Shown piece by piece: positions 23,960 to 33,899 of a stretch of 64,000 nt of DNA. Within the stretch, counting starts at the first letter, position 1. Each line of letters opens with the position of its first letter. Source of the DNA: Mycobacterium sp. SMC-4 (GTDB lineage: Bacteria > Actinomycetota > Actinomycetes > Mycobacteriales > Mycobacteriaceae); contig NZ_CP079869.1 in assembly GCF_025263265.1 (NCBI RefSeq), positions 2,480,001-2,544,000 on the forward strand, read 5' to 3'. Position numbers and translations under genes: made by a program. Below the pieces are notes generated by a model that was not told the DNA's origin, did not search any database, and saw nothing but the letters and a program-made list of their open reading frames with translations.

Positions 23960-24331
23960 TCACAGGCCGGTGCTGCGGCGCACCCGGTCAAACGCGCCGC
24001 GGACCAGCTGCTCGGTCGCGGCCAGCGGCATGATCACCGACTCGCCGACGCCGACCATCCGCTCCACCCGGGTCACGATGCCCTCCAAGCGGTCCACCAC
24101 GGCGATCAGTCGCGGTGCCAGTTCGTCGATGCGGCTGATCGTCTCGTTGAACCGCTCCAAAGTCGCGTCGAGGTTGCCGGTGGATTTGTCGAGGTCCTCC
24201 AGGGTGACGCTGAGCCCTTCGAGGATGGTGTCGACCTGTTCGACGGTGACGTCGGCATTCAGTGCTGCCTGTGCCAACTTCCGGATCCGTTCGGGTCCGG
24301 TGCGTACCGGTTTGCCGCCTCTGTCTGCCAT
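23960..24331 (-). CDS. Hypothetical coiled-coil protein
   Basis: 123 residues. Short basic N terminus, then almost continuous heptad-like helix from about 25 to 90: TLEDLDKSTGNLDATLERFNETISRIDELAPRLIAVVDRLEGIVTRVERMV, followed by a Gly-containing break and a short helix. No signal peptide or membrane segment. The pattern resembles small mycobacterial proteins annotated as apolipoprotein-like or phasin-like, but I cannot assign a family. Codon use and third-position GC match its neighbours, so it is likely real. A CATACT hexamer 7 nt upstream could be a weak -10. Confidence 0.7.
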   Translation of the reverse strand: MADRGGKPVRTGPERIRKLAQAALNADVTVEQVDTILEGLSVTLEDLDKSTGNLDATLERFNETISRIDELAPRLIAVVDRLEGIVTRVERMVGVGESVIMPLAATEQLVRGAFDRVRRSTGL

Positions 24332-24365
24332 GGGTGCAAGTATGACGTGCTCGTCCGGCGTCGGT

Positions 24366-24371
24366 TACGGT
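24366..24371 (+). promoter_or_regulatory. Putative -10 element upstream of lutA
   Basis: TACGGT is followed by 7 nt and an ATG at 24379. That ATG opens a three-codon frame rather than lutA. The spacing matches the other leaderless promoters in the window. Confidence 0.45.
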
Positions 24372-24378
24372 GTTGGGG

Positions 24379-24390
24379 ATGCCCGCATGA
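24379..24390 (+). other. Putative leaderless mini-ORF (Met-Pro-Ala-stop) coupled to lutA
   Basis: ATG CCC GCA TGA. The TGA overlaps the lutA ATG as ATGA. If transcription starts at 24379, ribosomes would begin on this mini-ORF and could re-initiate on lutA, which lacks a convincing ribosome binding site. This is inference from spacing. Confidence 0.35.
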
Positions 24391-25133
24391 AACTGCGGGT
24401 GGCCCTGTTCGCCACCTGCTACAACGACCTGATGTGGCCGGACACGCCGAAAGCTGTTGTCCGACTGTTACGTCGGCTTGGCTGTGACGTCGAATTCCCG
24501 TTGGGCCAGACCTGCTGCGGACAGCTGTTCACCAACACCGGTTATGCCGACGAGGCTCTGCCGGCGGTGCGTGCCTTCACCACGTCCTTCGCCGGCTACG
24601 ACGCCGTGGTCGCGCCGTCGGGCTCGTGTGTCGGATCGGTGCGCCACCAGCATCGCGACGTGGCGGCACGGTCGGGCGACGTCGTGCTGCAGGCCGCCGT
24701 CGAGACCATCGCGCCCCGGGTCTACGAGCTCTCCGAGTTGCTCGTCGACGTTCTGGGCGTCACCGATGTGGGCGCATACTTTCCGCACCGCGTCACCTAT
24801 CACCCCACCTGTCATTCGCTGCGGATGCTGCGGGTCGGTGACCGGCCGCTGCAGCTACTCGAGGCGGTGCGCGGCATCGAGCTGATCACCCTCCCAGCCG
24901 CCGAGCAGTGTTGCGGCTTCGGCGGCACATTCGCGATCAAGAACGCCGACACCTCGGTGGCGATGGGTCTGGACAAGGCTCGCGCAGCCCAGCAGACCGG
25001 AGCCGAAGTGCTTGTGGCGGGCGATAATTCCTGTCTCGCCCACATCGGCGGGCTATTGTCGCGCCGGCGTTCCTCGATGCGCGTGATGCATCTGGCCGAG
25101 GTGCTGGCCGGCACCGAAGGTGCCCGGCTGTGA
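24387..25133 (+). CDS. lutA: LutA: (Fe-S)-binding subunit of lactate utilisation complex
   Basis: 248 residues. Two copies of the CCG domain (CX31-38CCX34-36CXXC type): ATCYNDLMWPDTPKAV...GQTCCGQLFTNTGY and YHPTCHSLR...AEQCCGFGGTFAIKN. These bind Fe-S clusters in the GlpC/heterodisulfide-reductase-like family. LutA works with LutB and LutC to oxidise L-lactate to pyruvate. The ATG overlaps the stop of a three-codon upstream frame. lutA–lutB overlap as GTGA. lutABC is not in this position in M. tuberculosis as I recall. Confidence 0.9.
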   Translation: MKLRVALFATCYNDLMWPDTPKAVVRLLRRLGCDVEFPLGQTCCGQLFTNTGYADEALPAVRAFTTSFAGYDAVVAPSGSCVGSVRHQHRDVAARSGDVVLQAAVETIAPRVYELSELLVDVLGVTDVGAYFPHRVTYHPTCHSLRMLRVGDRPLQLLEAVRGIELITLPAAEQCCGFGGTFAIKNADTSVAMGLDKARAAQQTGAEVLVAGDNSCLAHIGGLLSRRRSSMRVMHLAEVLAGTEGARL

Positions 25134-26620
25134 GCAGCCGCCCCCCGCATGTCGGCGTCACCGGAGACTTCTTGGGTCTGCCGGCCTTCCCGGCCGCGGC
25201 TGCAGCGGCGCTTGCCGACCCAGTCCTGCAGCGTAACCTCACGCACGCCACCACGACGATCCGCGCCAAGAGGGCACGTGTCGTGGCCGAGCTCGACAAC
25301 TGGGAGGAGTTGCGGCGTGCCGCCGAAGCGATCAAAGACGCCGGGCTGCACCGCCTCGACGAGCTGCTGGTCATGTTCGAGGCCAACGCGACCGCAGCGG
25401 GCGCGACCGTGCACTGGGCCCGTGACGCGGCCGAAGCCAACCGCATCGTGGTCGATCTGGTGGCTTCCCGAGGGGCCTCGGAGGTGGTGAAGGTCAAGTC
25501 GATGGCGACCCAGGAGATCGAGCTGAACGAGGCACTCGCCCGCGCCGGGATCCAGGCGTGGGAGACCGACCTGGCCGAGCTGATCGTCCAGCTCGGTGAC
25601 GACTGGCCGAGCCACATCCTGGTGCCGGCCATTCACCGCAACAGGGCAGAAGTCCGGCAGATCTTCATGCGTGAGATGGGCCGGGTGGGACGTCCGGCGC
25701 CGGCCGACCTGACCGACGACCCGCCCCGGCTGGCCGAGGCGGCCCGCCTGCATCTGCGCGAGAAGTTCCTGCGGGCCCAGGTGGCGGTTTCCGGCGCGAA
25801 CTTCGCGATCGCCGACACCGGCAGCCTGGTGGTGGTGGAATCGGAGGGCAACGGGCGGATGTGCCTGACGTTGCCGCAGACGCTCATCTCGGTGGTGGGC
25901 ATCGAGAAGGTGCTGCCGTCGTGGCGGGACCTCGAGGTGATGCTGCAGGTGCTGCCGCGCAGCAGTACCGGCGAACGGGAGAATCCCTACACCACGATCT
26001 GGACCGGAGCCCACGCCGACGACGGCCCGCGCGACGTGCATATCGTCCTGCTGGACAACGGCCGTTCGCGGGTGCTGGCCGACGTGAAGGGCCGCGCCGC
26101 GCTGCGCTGCATCCGCTGCTCGGCATGTTTGAACGTGTGCCCGGTCTACGAGCGGGCAGGAGGGCATTCCTACGGCTCGGTGTACCCGGGTCCGATCGGT
26201 GCGGTGTTGACCCCCCAGCTACGCGGAACCGGCAGCGATGTCGACCGGTCGCTGCCGTACGCCTCGAGCCTGTGCGGCGCCTGCTACGACGTGTGCCCGG
26301 TGCGCATCGACATCCCGTCGATGTTGGTGCACCTGCGCACCCGGGTGGTCGATGAACGCCGCGGCGGTGTGCCGTCGGTCGAACAGGCGGCGATGACCGC
26401 GGCCGCGTGGACGCTGGCCGATCACCGGCGTCTACGCAGGTTCGCGACGGTCGTGAACGCGGCCGGGAAAGTGTTGCGCAGCAGCCTGTTCCGGCGTCGC
26501 AGTGTGCTGCGGTCACTTCCGTGGCCGGCCCGGCCGTGGTCGCGTACGCGGGACGCGCCGGTGCCGCCGACTGAATCGTTCCGGGCCTGGTGGGAGCGAA
26601 CGGGAGGGGCCGGTGAGTGA
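25130..26620 (+). CDS. lutB: LutB: iron-sulfur oxidoreductase of lactate utilisation complex
   Basis: 496 residues. The N-terminal DUF162/LUD domain spans roughly 60–290. Two 4Fe-4S ferredoxin motifs follow near 325–390: CIRCSACLNVCPVY and CGACYDVCPVRIDIP, typical of LutB/YkgF. The C-terminal region is LutB-specific with a basic stretch and a final FRAWWERTGG. It passes electrons from lactate oxidation. The GTG overlaps the lutA stop. It overlaps lutC by 8 bp, so the three genes are one operon. Confidence 0.92.
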   Translation: MSSRPPHVGVTGDFLGLPAFPAAAAAALADPVLQRNLTHATTTIRAKRARVVAELDNWEELRRAAEAIKDAGLHRLDELLVMFEANATAAGATVHWARDAAEANRIVVDLVASRGASEVVKVKSMATQEIELNEALARAGIQAWETDLAELIVQLGDDWPSHILVPAIHRNRAEVRQIFMREMGRVGRPAPADLTDDPPRLAEAARLHLREKFLRAQVAVSGANFAIADTGSLVVVESEGNGRMCLTLPQTLISVVGIEKVLPSWRDLEVMLQVLPRSSTGERENPYTTIWTGAHADDGPRDVHIVLLDNGRSRVLADVKGRAALRCIRCSACLNVCPVYERAGGHSYGSVYPGPIGAVLTPQLRGTGSDVDRSLPYASSLCGACYDVCPVRIDIPSMLVHLRTRVVDERRGGVPSVEQAAMTAAAWTLADHRRLRRFATVVNAAGKVLRSSLFRRRSVLRSLPWPARPWSRTRDAPVPPTESFRAWWERTGGAGE

Positions 26621-27230
26621 CGCACGCAGCGAGATCTTGGCCCGGATCCGGACCGCGCTGGCAGACCGACCTCCGGTCGGGGCAGTGCCGTGGGAGTACG
26701 GACGAGCGGTCGGGACAGGTGAACTGGATCCGGTAGCGCGCTTCGTCGAGCGGGTCGCCGACTACCGCGCTGTGGTCGAGCGTGTCGAGTCCAGCGGTGT
26801 CGCCGACGCGGTCACCACGGCGCTGCGCTGCGCTGATACGGTGGCCGGTGACGGCTGGGTGCAGCGAGCATGGCCGGATGCCGCCCGGTGGGTGGGCGAC
26901 GGGCTGAGCCCCGAGGACCTCGACAGGGTGGACGCGGTCGTCACCACTGCGACGGTGGCCATCGCCAACACGGGCACCATCGTGCTGCACCACGGCTGCG
27001 GTCAGGGCCGGCGTGCGCTGAGCCTGGTGCCCGACCTCCATGTCTGCGTGGTGTCGGCCGAGCAGGTCGTCGACGATGTCCCCAAGGCCGTTGCCCTGCT
27101 TGTGGAGGCGGGGCTACACACCCGGCCGTTGACCTGGATCAGCGGACCGAGCGCGACCAGCGACATCGAACTGGACCGGGTCGAGGGCGTGCACGGTCCG
27201 CGCAACCTGCACGTGATTGTCGTCGGCTGA
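26613..27230 (+). CDS. lutC: LutC: LUD-domain subunit of lactate utilisation complex
   Basis: 205 residues. One LUD domain: an N-terminal helical part (SDARSEILARIRTAL) then DAVVTTATVAIANTGTIVLHHG, HVCVVSAEQVVDDVPKAVALL and the end TWISGPSATSDIELDRVEGVHGPRNLHVIVV, the conserved GPS-x-TSDIE motif. The GTG at 26613 follows GGGAGGGG; it overlaps the end of lutB. Its stop is 39 nt from the convergent pgl gene, with a hairpin between. Confidence 0.92.
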   Translation: MSDARSEILARIRTALADRPPVGAVPWEYGRAVGTGELDPVARFVERVADYRAVVERVESSGVADAVTTALRCADTVAGDGWVQRAWPDAARWVGDGLSPEDLDRVDAVVTTATVAIANTGTIVLHHGCGQGRRALSLVPDLHVCVVSAEQVVDDVPKAVALLVEAGLHTRPLTWISGPSATSDIELDRVEGVHGPRNLHVIVVG

Positions 27231-27255
27231 CGGCGTCTGCCGGATTTCAGGATCG

Positions 27256-27271
27256 GATCGGTGTGCCGATC
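27256..27271. terminator. Hairpin between convergent lutC and pgl
   Basis: GATCGGTGTGCCGATC is a perfect inverted repeat with 6-bp arms and a TGTG loop. It lies between the 3' ends of lutC and pgl and runs into the pgl stop. No T-run follows, which is common for mycobacterial terminators. A bidirectional role is inferred. Confidence 0.4.
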
Positions 27272-27998
27272 AGAGCCGAGAGGCGGCCGCGGCGTCGAGC
27301 AGCCACACCGTCTGCTCGCTGCCCACCGCGCCGGCAGCCGGGAGGTCGACTGGTTGGGCCCCGCCGATGGCGGCAGCCACCGCATCGGCCTTGCCCTCCC
27401 CGGAGACCACCAGCCAAACCTCGCGTGAGCGTTGAATCGCCGGGAGTGTCAAAGTGATCCGGCGCGGTGGCGGCTTGGGGGAGTCGGTCACTCCGACGAC
27501 GGTGCGGGTCGTCTCCCGCACCGCAGCGGTGTCCGGGAACAACGAGTTGACGTGGCCTTCGCCACCCATGCCCAGCAGATGAACATCGAAGACCGGCGTC
27601 GGATCAGCGCCGCCGGCCTCGGCGAGCAGGTGAGCGTAGGCCTGGGCCGCCGCGTCCAGCGCATCGCCGAACTCACCGTCGCTGGCCGCCATCGGGTTGA
27701 CGTTGGCCGCGGGGATGCCGACATGGTCGAGCAGCGCCTCCCGAGCCTGCTTCTCGTTGCGTTCCGGGTCGTCACGCGGTACGAAACGCTCATCGCCCCA
27801 GTAGATATGGACCCTCGACCAGTCGATCTCATCGGCCCGCCCGCCGACATGCTCGAGCATGCCGATCCCGGTGCCACCGCCGGTCAACACGATATGTGCC
27901 ACGCCACGAGCGTCGATGGCGGCTGTGACGGCGCCCACCAGGCGGTCACCTGCCGCAGCAACCAGAGTGTCTGTGTCTGAGTACTTCTCAAGAATCAT
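27270..27998 (-). CDS. pgl: 6-phosphogluconolactonase
   Basis: 242 residues of the DevB/Pgl family, which hydrolyses 6-phosphogluconolactone. Motifs: [66 protein letters not shown], and [28 protein letters not shown]. It is the last gene of the minus-strand tkt–tal–zwf–opcA–pgl operon, overlapping opcA by 4 bp. Confidence 0.95.
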   Translation of the reverse strand: MILEKYSDTDTLVAAAGDRLVGAVTAAIDARGVAHIVLTGGGTGIGMLEHVGGRADEIDWSRVHIYWGDERFVPRDDPERNEKQAREALLDHVGIPAANVNPMAASDGEFGDALDAAAQAYAHLLAEAGGADPTPVFDVHLLGMGGEGHVNSLFPDTAAVRETTRTVVGVTDSPKPPPRRITLTLPAIQRSREVWLVVSGEGKADAVAAAIGGAQPVDLPAAGAVGSEQTVWLLDAAAASRL

Positions 27999-28906
27999 CG
28001 GTACGTCACCTTGTCGATCCCAGCCAGCGCCTCGTGGTAGATCTCATCGGCATCGAGGCGGCGCAGCTCCTCGGCCAGACATTCCTTGACATCCCGGCGT
28101 GCGAGCGGAAGCAAGGCCACCGGCCTTGCCGTCCGGCTCAATGTGGCGGTCACCCCGTCCTGGGGACGGCTCAACGTCACCGTCTCGCTGGCCCGGTGCA
28201 ACTCGACCTTCAGGGTGCCCACCGTCCGGGTCACTGTCCCGTCGATACGACTGGCCAACCAACCGGCAAGGATGTCCAGCGCCGGCTCCGATGCCAGCCC
28301 CGAGACCACCGCGGACTCGATGGGTTCGTGGGGCGGCTCGTCGATGGCCGAGGCCAGCAGCGCTCGCCAGTAGGTGATACGGCTCCACGAAATGTCGGTG
28401 TCGCCGGGTGAATAGCCGGGCCGCCGGCTCTTGATGGCGGCCAGCGGATGCTCGGCGCGGGTGGCATCGGTGATCCGGCGGATCGCCAGCTTGCCGATCG
28501 GATCCTTGGACGGCACGTCGGGGGCGTAGGTCGGCCACCACGCCACCACTGGCGTGTCGGGAAGCAGGAACGGCAGCACGACGCTGTCGGCGTGGTCGGC
28601 AAGTTCTCCGTGCAGACGCAGGACCACCACTTCGCCGGCACCGGCGTCGCGGCCCACTCGCAATTGGGCGTCCAGCCGGGCATCGGCACCGACCCGGTTG
28701 CCGGGCACCGTGACGATCACCCGGCACGGGTGCTCGCGGCTGGCGAAGGTGGCCGCCTCGACCGCATCCTCCAGGGCCGCGTCTGCGTCGACCACGACGA
28801 CCAGCGTCAGCACCCGCCCGAGGGTGAGCGCGCCGCCCTCTTCACGAAGACCGGTGATCTTCTTGTTGATCTCGTTGGTCGTGGTGTCGGAAAGGTCCAC
28901 AATCAT
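27995..28906 (-). CDS. opcA: OpcA, glucose-6-phosphate dehydrogenase assembly protein
   Basis: 303 residues. [67 protein letters not shown], then [15 protein letters not shown] are typical of OpcA. It is an allosteric/assembly partner of G6PDH in cyanobacteria and Actinobacteria. The ATG at 28906 is 2 nt beyond the zwf stop and gives the length I recall for the mycobacterial protein; an ATG at 28924 would overlap zwf. It is directly downstream of zwf, as expected for its partner. Confidence 0.93.
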   Translation of the reverse strand: MIVDLSDTTTNEINKKITGLREEGGALTLGRVLTLVVVVDADAALEDAVEAATFASREHPCRVIVTVPGNRVGADARLDAQLRVGRDAGAGEVVVLRLHGELADHADSVVLPFLLPDTPVVAWWPTYAPDVPSKDPIGKLAIRRITDATRAEHPLAAIKSRRPGYSPGDTDISWSRITYWRALLASAIDEPPHEPIESAVVSGLASEPALDILAGWLASRIDGTVTRTVGTLKVELHRASETVTLSRPQDGVTATLSRTARPVALLPLARRDVKECLAEELRRLDADEIYHEALAGIDKVTYR

Positions 28907-28908
28907 CG

Positions 28909-30438
28909 CTACGGTCGCCTCCATTCCCGACCGAGTCGGTGCACCATCTCGTGCGCTGATGGCGGACCCCAGGTGCCGGCAGGGTAGGGCTCGGGACGGC
29001 CGTGGGAGGCCCAGTTGTCCAACACCGGATCGAGGATCTCCCAGGACAGTTCGACCTCGGCGTTGAGCGGGAACAGTGACGGTTCGCCGAGCAGCACATC
29101 CAGGATCAGCCGCTCGTAGGCCTCCGGCGAGTCCTCGGCGAACGCAGAGCCGTACGAGAAGTCCATGTTGACATCGCGCACCTCCATCGCGCTGCCCGGC
29201 ACCTTCGAGCCGAACCGTGTGGTGATGCCTTCGTCGGGCTGGATGCGCAGCACGAGGGCATTCTTGCCGAGTTCCTCGGTCATCGTCGCGTCGAACGGCA
29301 GGTGCGGTGCCCGCTTGAACACCAGGGCCACCTCGGTCACCCTGCGCCCCAACCTCTTCCCGGTGCGCAGGAAGAACGGCACCCCGGCCCATCGGCGGGT
29401 GTCGACCTCCAGGGTGATCGCAGCGAACGTCTCGGTGGTGGAATCGGGGGAGAAGCCGTCCTCGTCGAGCAATCCCGGGACATGCTCGCTGCCCTGCCAT
29501 CCCGCCGCGTACTGGCCGCGTGCGCTGGTCTGATCCAAGGGTTGCATCGGCCGGGTGGCCGCCAGCACCTTGATCTTCTCGGTTTGCAGTTCGTGCGGAT
29601 TGAAGCTGACCGGTTCCTCCATCGCCGTCAACGCCAACAGCTGCAACAGGTGGTTCTGGATGACGTCACGAGCGGCCCCGATACCGTCGTAATAGCCTGC
29701 GCGCCCGCCCAGTCCGATGTCCTCGGCCATCGTGATCTGCACATGGTCCACGTAGTGCGAGTTCCAGATCGGCTCGTAGAGCTCATTGGCGAACCGCAGG
29801 GCCAGGATGTTCTGCACCGTCTCCTTGCCGAGATAGTGATCGATGCGGAACACCGACTCCTCCGGAAACACGCTGTTGACCACCGAGTTCAGCTCGCGGG
29901 CACTGTCCAGATCGTGTCCGAAGGGCTTCTCGATGACCACCCGACTCCAGCGGTTGTCCTGCTGGCGCGCCAACCCAGACTTTTGTAGCTGTTCGCAGAC
30001 CACCGGGAATGCCTTCGGTGGAATCGACAGGTAGAACGCATGATTGCCGCCGGTACCGCGCTCGACATCGAGCTTCTGCAGGATCTCGCTGAGCCGTGCA
30101 AACGACGCATCGTCGTCGAAGGTGCCCTGCACGAACCGGAACCCCTCGGCCAGCCGATCCCACACTTCCTGTCGGAACGGGGTGCGGGCATGTTTCTTGA
30201 CCGCCTCGTAGACCACCTCGCCGAAGTCCTCGTCGGCCCAGTCCCGACGGGCGAAGCCCACCAGCGCGAACGACGGCGGCAGCAACCCGCGGTTGGCGAG
30301 GTCGTAGATGGCCGGCATCAGCTTCTTGCGGGCCAGGTCGCCGGTCACCCCGAAGATCACCACGCTGCACGGTCCGGCGATACGGGGCATGCGCTTGTCG
30401 CGCTTGTCCCGCAACGGGTTCTGCGGTGGTTGGCTCAT
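28909..30438 (-). CDS. zwf: Glucose-6-phosphate dehydrogenase
   Basis: 509 residues. The NADP-binding VVIFGVTGDLARKKLMPAIYDL is followed by the active-site signature RIDHYLGKETVQN (catalytic Lys/His region) and the C-terminal domain with VEVDTRRWAGVPFFLRTGKRL. It commits glucose-6-P to the oxidative pentose phosphate pathway and makes NADPH. The ATG at 30438 places the family start correctly. It lies in the tkt–tal–zwf–opcA–pgl operon, 10 nt after tal. Confidence 0.97.
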   Translation of the reverse strand: MSQPPQNPLRDKRDKRMPRIAGPCSVVIFGVTGDLARKKLMPAIYDLANRGLLPPSFALVGFARRDWADEDFGEVVYEAVKKHARTPFRQEVWDRLAEGFRFVQGTFDDDASFARLSEILQKLDVERGTGGNHAFYLSIPPKAFPVVCEQLQKSGLARQQDNRWSRVVIEKPFGHDLDSARELNSVVNSVFPEESVFRIDHYLGKETVQNILALRFANELYEPIWNSHYVDHVQITMAEDIGLGGRAGYYDGIGAARDVIQNHLLQLLALTAMEEPVSFNPHELQTEKIKVLAATRPMQPLDQTSARGQYAAGWQGSEHVPGLLDEDGFSPDSTTETFAAITLEVDTRRWAGVPFFLRTGKRLGRRVTEVALVFKRAPHLPFDATMTEELGKNALVLRIQPDEGITTRFGSKVPGSAMEVRDVNMDFSYGSAFAEDSPEAYERLILDVLLGEPSLFPLNAEVELSWEILDPVLDNWASHGRPEPYPAGTWGPPSAHEMVHRLGREWRRP

Positions 30439-30448
30439 CGCACCCGGG

Positions 30449-31567
30449 CTACTTCCCGGCTGCGTCGAGTTGCCCCTGGGTGGCCTCGAGCAACTCCTGC
30501 CAGGACTTCTCGAACTTCTCCACACCTTCGTTCTCGAGTGCCAGGAAGACGTCGGTCAGATCGATTCCGATGGCCGCCAGCTCATCAAAGACCTGCTGTG
30601 AGTCGGCCGCCCGGCCGGTGACCGTGTCCCCGGTCACCACACCGTGGTCGGCCACGGCATCAAGGGTTTTCTCCGGCATGGTGTTCACCGTGTTCGGCGC
30701 TACCAGTTCGGTGACGTACAGCGTGTCGGAGTAGTCGGGGTTCTTGACCCCGGTCGACGCCCAGAGCGGGCGCTGGACCCGCGCGCCGGCCGACTTCAGC
30801 GCACCGAACCGGTCACCGCCGAGGAACACTTCCTCGTAGGCGGCATAGGCCAGCCGGGCATTGGCCACCCCGGCCTTGCCGCGCAGCGCCAAGGCTTCGG
30901 CGCTGCCGATCTTGTCCAGGCGGCTGTCGATCTCAGTGTCGACACGGGAGACGAAGAACGACGCCACCGAGTGGATCCGCGACAGGTCGTGCCCGGCGTC
31001 CTTGGCCTTCTCCAGGCCCGCCAGATAGGCGTCCATCACGGCGCGATGGCGTTCCACCGAGAAGATCAGCGTCACATTGACCGAGATGCCTTCGGCGAGC
31101 ACCGCGGTGATGGCGGGCAGTCCAGCCTCGGTGGCCGGGATCTTGATCAGCAGGTTCGGGCGGTCGACGATCTTCCACAGCTCGACGGCCTGCAGGATGG
31201 TCTTGTCGGTGTCATGGGCCAGCCGCGGGTCCACCTCGATCGACACCCGGCCGTCCACCCCGTCAGAGGCCTCGTACGTCTTGGCCAGCACATCGCAGGC
31301 GTTGCGGACGTCGTCGGTGGTCACGGTGCGGATGGTGGCATCGACGTCGGCGCCGCGGGCGGCGAGGTCGTTGACCTGGTCGTCGTAGGCGTGACCCTTC
31401 GACAGCGCGGCCTGGAAGATCGACGGGTTGGTGGTCACGCCCACCACCGACCTGGTGTCGACCAGCTCGGTCAGGTTGCCGGTCTGCAGGCGCTCACGGG
31501 ACAGGTCGTCCAACCATACCGAGACACCCGCGGCGGACAATGCCGCCAAATTTGCGTTCTGAGTCAT
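30449..31567 (-). CDS. tal: Transaldolase
   Basis: 372 residues of the long actinobacterial/cyanobacterial type. N terminus [33 protein letters not shown]; Schiff-base Lys in [72 protein letters not shown]. It transfers a dihydroxyacetone unit between sedoheptulose-7-P and glyceraldehyde-3-P. It lies 30 nt after tkt in the operon. Confidence 0.96.
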   Translation of the reverse strand: MTQNANLAALSAAGVSVWLDDLSRERLQTGNLTELVDTRSVVGVTTNPSIFQAALSKGHAYDDQVNDLAARGADVDATIRTVTTDDVRNACDVLAKTYEASDGVDGRVSIEVDPRLAHDTDKTILQAVELWKIVDRPNLLIKIPATEAGLPAITAVLAEGISVNVTLIFSVERHRAVMDAYLAGLEKAKDAGHDLSRIHSVASFFVSRVDTEIDSRLDKIGSAEALALRGKAGVANARLAYAAYEEVFLGGDRFGALKSAGARVQRPLWASTGVKNPDYSDTLYVTELVAPNTVNTMPEKTLDAVADHGVVTGDTVTGRAADSQQVFDELAAIGIDLTDVFLALENEGVEKFEKSWQELLEATQGQLDAAGK

Positions 31568-31597
31568 GTCTTGTCCTCAATCATCAATGAGTAGTTG

Positions 31598-33688
31598 TCA
31601 ATTCGCGATCACGCGTTCCGCTGCAGCTACCACGGCCTCCGCGGTGAAGCCGAACTCCCGGAACAACGTCTTGTCGTCGGCGGACTCCCCGTAGTGCTCG
31701 ATCGAGATGATCTCGCCGGTGTGACCCACCAGCTTGTACCAACTCTGGGCTACCGCGGCCTCGATCGCGACCCGTGCCGAGACGGTCGGCGGCAGCACGG
31801 CATCTTGGTACTCGCGGGGTTGTGCCTCGAACCATTCCAAGCACGGCATCGACACCACGACTGCGGTCACACCCTTGTCCGCCAACATCTTCTGCGCTTC
31901 CACGGCGTACTGGACCTCTGAACCGGTCGCGATCAGCAGCACGTCGGCACCGCCGGCGTCCCCGCCGCCGAGCACGTAGCCGCCCCGGGCGACGCCGTCG
32001 GTATCGGTGCCCTCCAGAACGGGCACACCCTGGCGGGTCAGGATGAAACCGACCGGGCCGCTGCCGTTGCCGCGGGCCACGATGCTGCGCCAGGCATACG
32101 CCGTTTCGTTCGGATCGGCCGGGCGCACCACCGCCAGGTTCGGGATCGCGCGCAGTGCTGCGAGGTGCTCGATGGGCTGGTGGGTGGGCCCGTCCTCGCC
32201 GAGTCCGATCGAGTCATGGGTCCATACGTAGATGGTGTCGATATCCATCAACGACGCCAGACGTACGGCCGGCCGCATGTAATCCGAGAACTGCAGGAAC
32301 GTCCCGCCGAAGGCCCGGGTCGGGCCGTGCAGCACGATGCCCGACAGGATCGAGCCCATCGCGTGCTCGCGCACGCCGAAGTGCAGTACCCGTCCGTACC
32401 AGTCGGCGGTGAAGTCGCTCGTCGAAATCGACGGCGGGCCAAACGATTTCACGCCCTTAATAGTGGTGTTGTTGCTGCCGGCCAGGTCAGCAGAACCACC
32501 CCACAGTTCGGGCAGCTTCGGTGCGACGTCGTTGAGAACCTGACCGAACGCCGCGCGGGTGGCCACCGCCTTGGAACCGGGCTCCCAGGTGGTCAGGTCG
32601 GCGTCCCAGCCTTCGGGCAGTTCCTGGGCCAGCAAGCGGTCCAGCAGCTTCTTGCGTTCCGGTTCGCGAGCTGCCCATGCGTCGAAGTCCTGCTGCCAGG
32701 CTTCGTGTGCCTTCTTGCCGCGCGCCACCAGATCGCGGGTATGGGTGATCACGTCCTCGGTGACTTCGAAGGTCTTGTTCGGGTCGAACCCGAGGATCTC
32801 TTTGACCGCGGCCACTTCTTCGTCGCCGAGTGCCGAACCGTGCACCCCGCCGGTGTTCATCTTGTTGGGGGCGGGGAAGCCAATGATGGTGCGCAGCGCG
32901 ATGAACGACGGCTTGTCGGTCACCGCCTTGGCGGCTGCGATGGCCTCTTCGATACCGGTGACATTCTCACCGCCCTCGACCTCTTGAACGTGCCAGCCAT
33001 AGGCTCGGTAGCGGTCGGCGACATTCTCTGAGAGCGCGATGTTGGTGTCGTGCTCGATCGAGATCTGATTCTGGTCGTAGAACACGATCAGATTGCCGAG
33101 CTGCTGGGTGCCTGCCAGTGAAGAGGCCTCGCTGGTCACCCCCTCCTCGATGTCGCCGTCGGAGGCGATCACGTAGATGTGGTGATCGAACGGACTGGTT
33201 CCCGGTGCGGCATCCGGGTCGAACAGGCCGCGCTCGTAGCGTGCGGCCATCGCCATACCGACTGCCGATGCCAGCCCCTGGCCCAGCGGGCCGGTGGTGA
33301 TCTCCACTCCGGCGGTGTGGCGAAACTCAGGATGGCCCGGTGTCTTGGATTTGAACGTGCGCAGCGCCTGGATGTCGGAGAGTTCCAGACCGAACCCGCC
33401 GAGGTAGAGCTGGATGTAGAGGGTGAGGCTGGAGTGTCCGCAGGACAGCACGAAGCGATCGCGGCCGAGCCAATGCACGTCGCTGGGATCGTGGCGCATC
33501 TGACGCTGGAACAGCGTGTAGGCCAGCGGCGCCAGGCTCATCGCGGTACCGGGATGGCCGTTGCCGACCTTCTGCACCGCGTCGGCGGCCAGCACGCGGA
33601 CGGTGTCGACCGCCCGCGAGTCCAGGTCCGTCCAGTCATCCGGGTGGTGGGGCCGGGTGAGGGAAGTGATCTCTTCGATCGTGGTCAC
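31598..33688 (-). CDS. tkt: Transketolase
   Basis: 696 residues. Thiamine pyrophosphate motif [53 protein letters not shown]; the central pyrimidine-binding domain with [10 protein letters not shown] and [26 protein letters not shown]; and the C-terminal domain. The GTG at 33688 is chosen because AAGGAG lies 9 nt upstream; a start 15 codons earlier has no site. It is the first gene of the pentose-phosphate operon and diverges from ctaB across 211 nt. Confidence 0.96.
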   Translation of the reverse strand: MTTIEEITSLTRPHHPDDWTDLDSRAVDTVRVLAADAVQKVGNGHPGTAMSLAPLAYTLFQRQMRHDPSDVHWLGRDRFVLSCGHSSLTLYIQLYLGGFGLELSDIQALRTFKSKTPGHPEFRHTAGVEITTGPLGQGLASAVGMAMAARYERGLFDPDAAPGTSPFDHHIYVIASDGDIEEGVTSEASSLAGTQQLGNLIVFYDQNQISIEHDTNIALSENVADRYRAYGWHVQEVEGGENVTGIEEAIAAAKAVTDKPSFIALRTIIGFPAPNKMNTGGVHGSALGDEEVAAVKEILGFDPNKTFEVTEDVITHTRDLVARGKKAHEAWQQDFDAWAAREPERKKLLDRLLAQELPEGWDADLTTWEPGSKAVATRAAFGQVLNDVAPKLPELWGGSADLAGSNNTTIKGVKSFGPPSISTSDFTADWYGRVLHFGVREHAMGSILSGIVLHGPTRAFGGTFLQFSDYMRPAVRLASLMDIDTIYVWTHDSIGLGEDGPTHQPIEHLAALRAIPNLAVVRPADPNETAYAWRSIVARGNGSGPVGFILTRQGVPVLEGTDTDGVARGGYVLGGGDAGGADVLLIATGSEVQYAVEAQKMLADKGVTAVVVSMPCLEWFEAQPREYQDAVLPPTVSARVAIEAAVAQSWYKLVGHTGEIISIEHYGESADDKTLFREFGFTAEAVVAAAERVIAN

Positions 33689-33899
33689 GAGGGTGCACTC
33701 CTTGGCTTGGCGGAGGGTGTCGAGCCGCATCAACCACCCTAGTGTTTAACGCGGTCGCGACGCAGTGGTCATCCCCCACCCGGGGGTGCCCAACCCGACC
33801 CTGCGATTTCGGGCACCGGCCCGCGCGGTCTACCATCCTCTGTAGTAGAAGCCCGTCGGGAAGCGGTGTCGTCCCGAACTGTCGCCGAGGAGTGGTTGC

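Noticed and set aside
28907..29500. Long N-terminal extension of OpcA
   Set aside because: It overlaps zwf in another frame; the start at 28906 gives the expected length.
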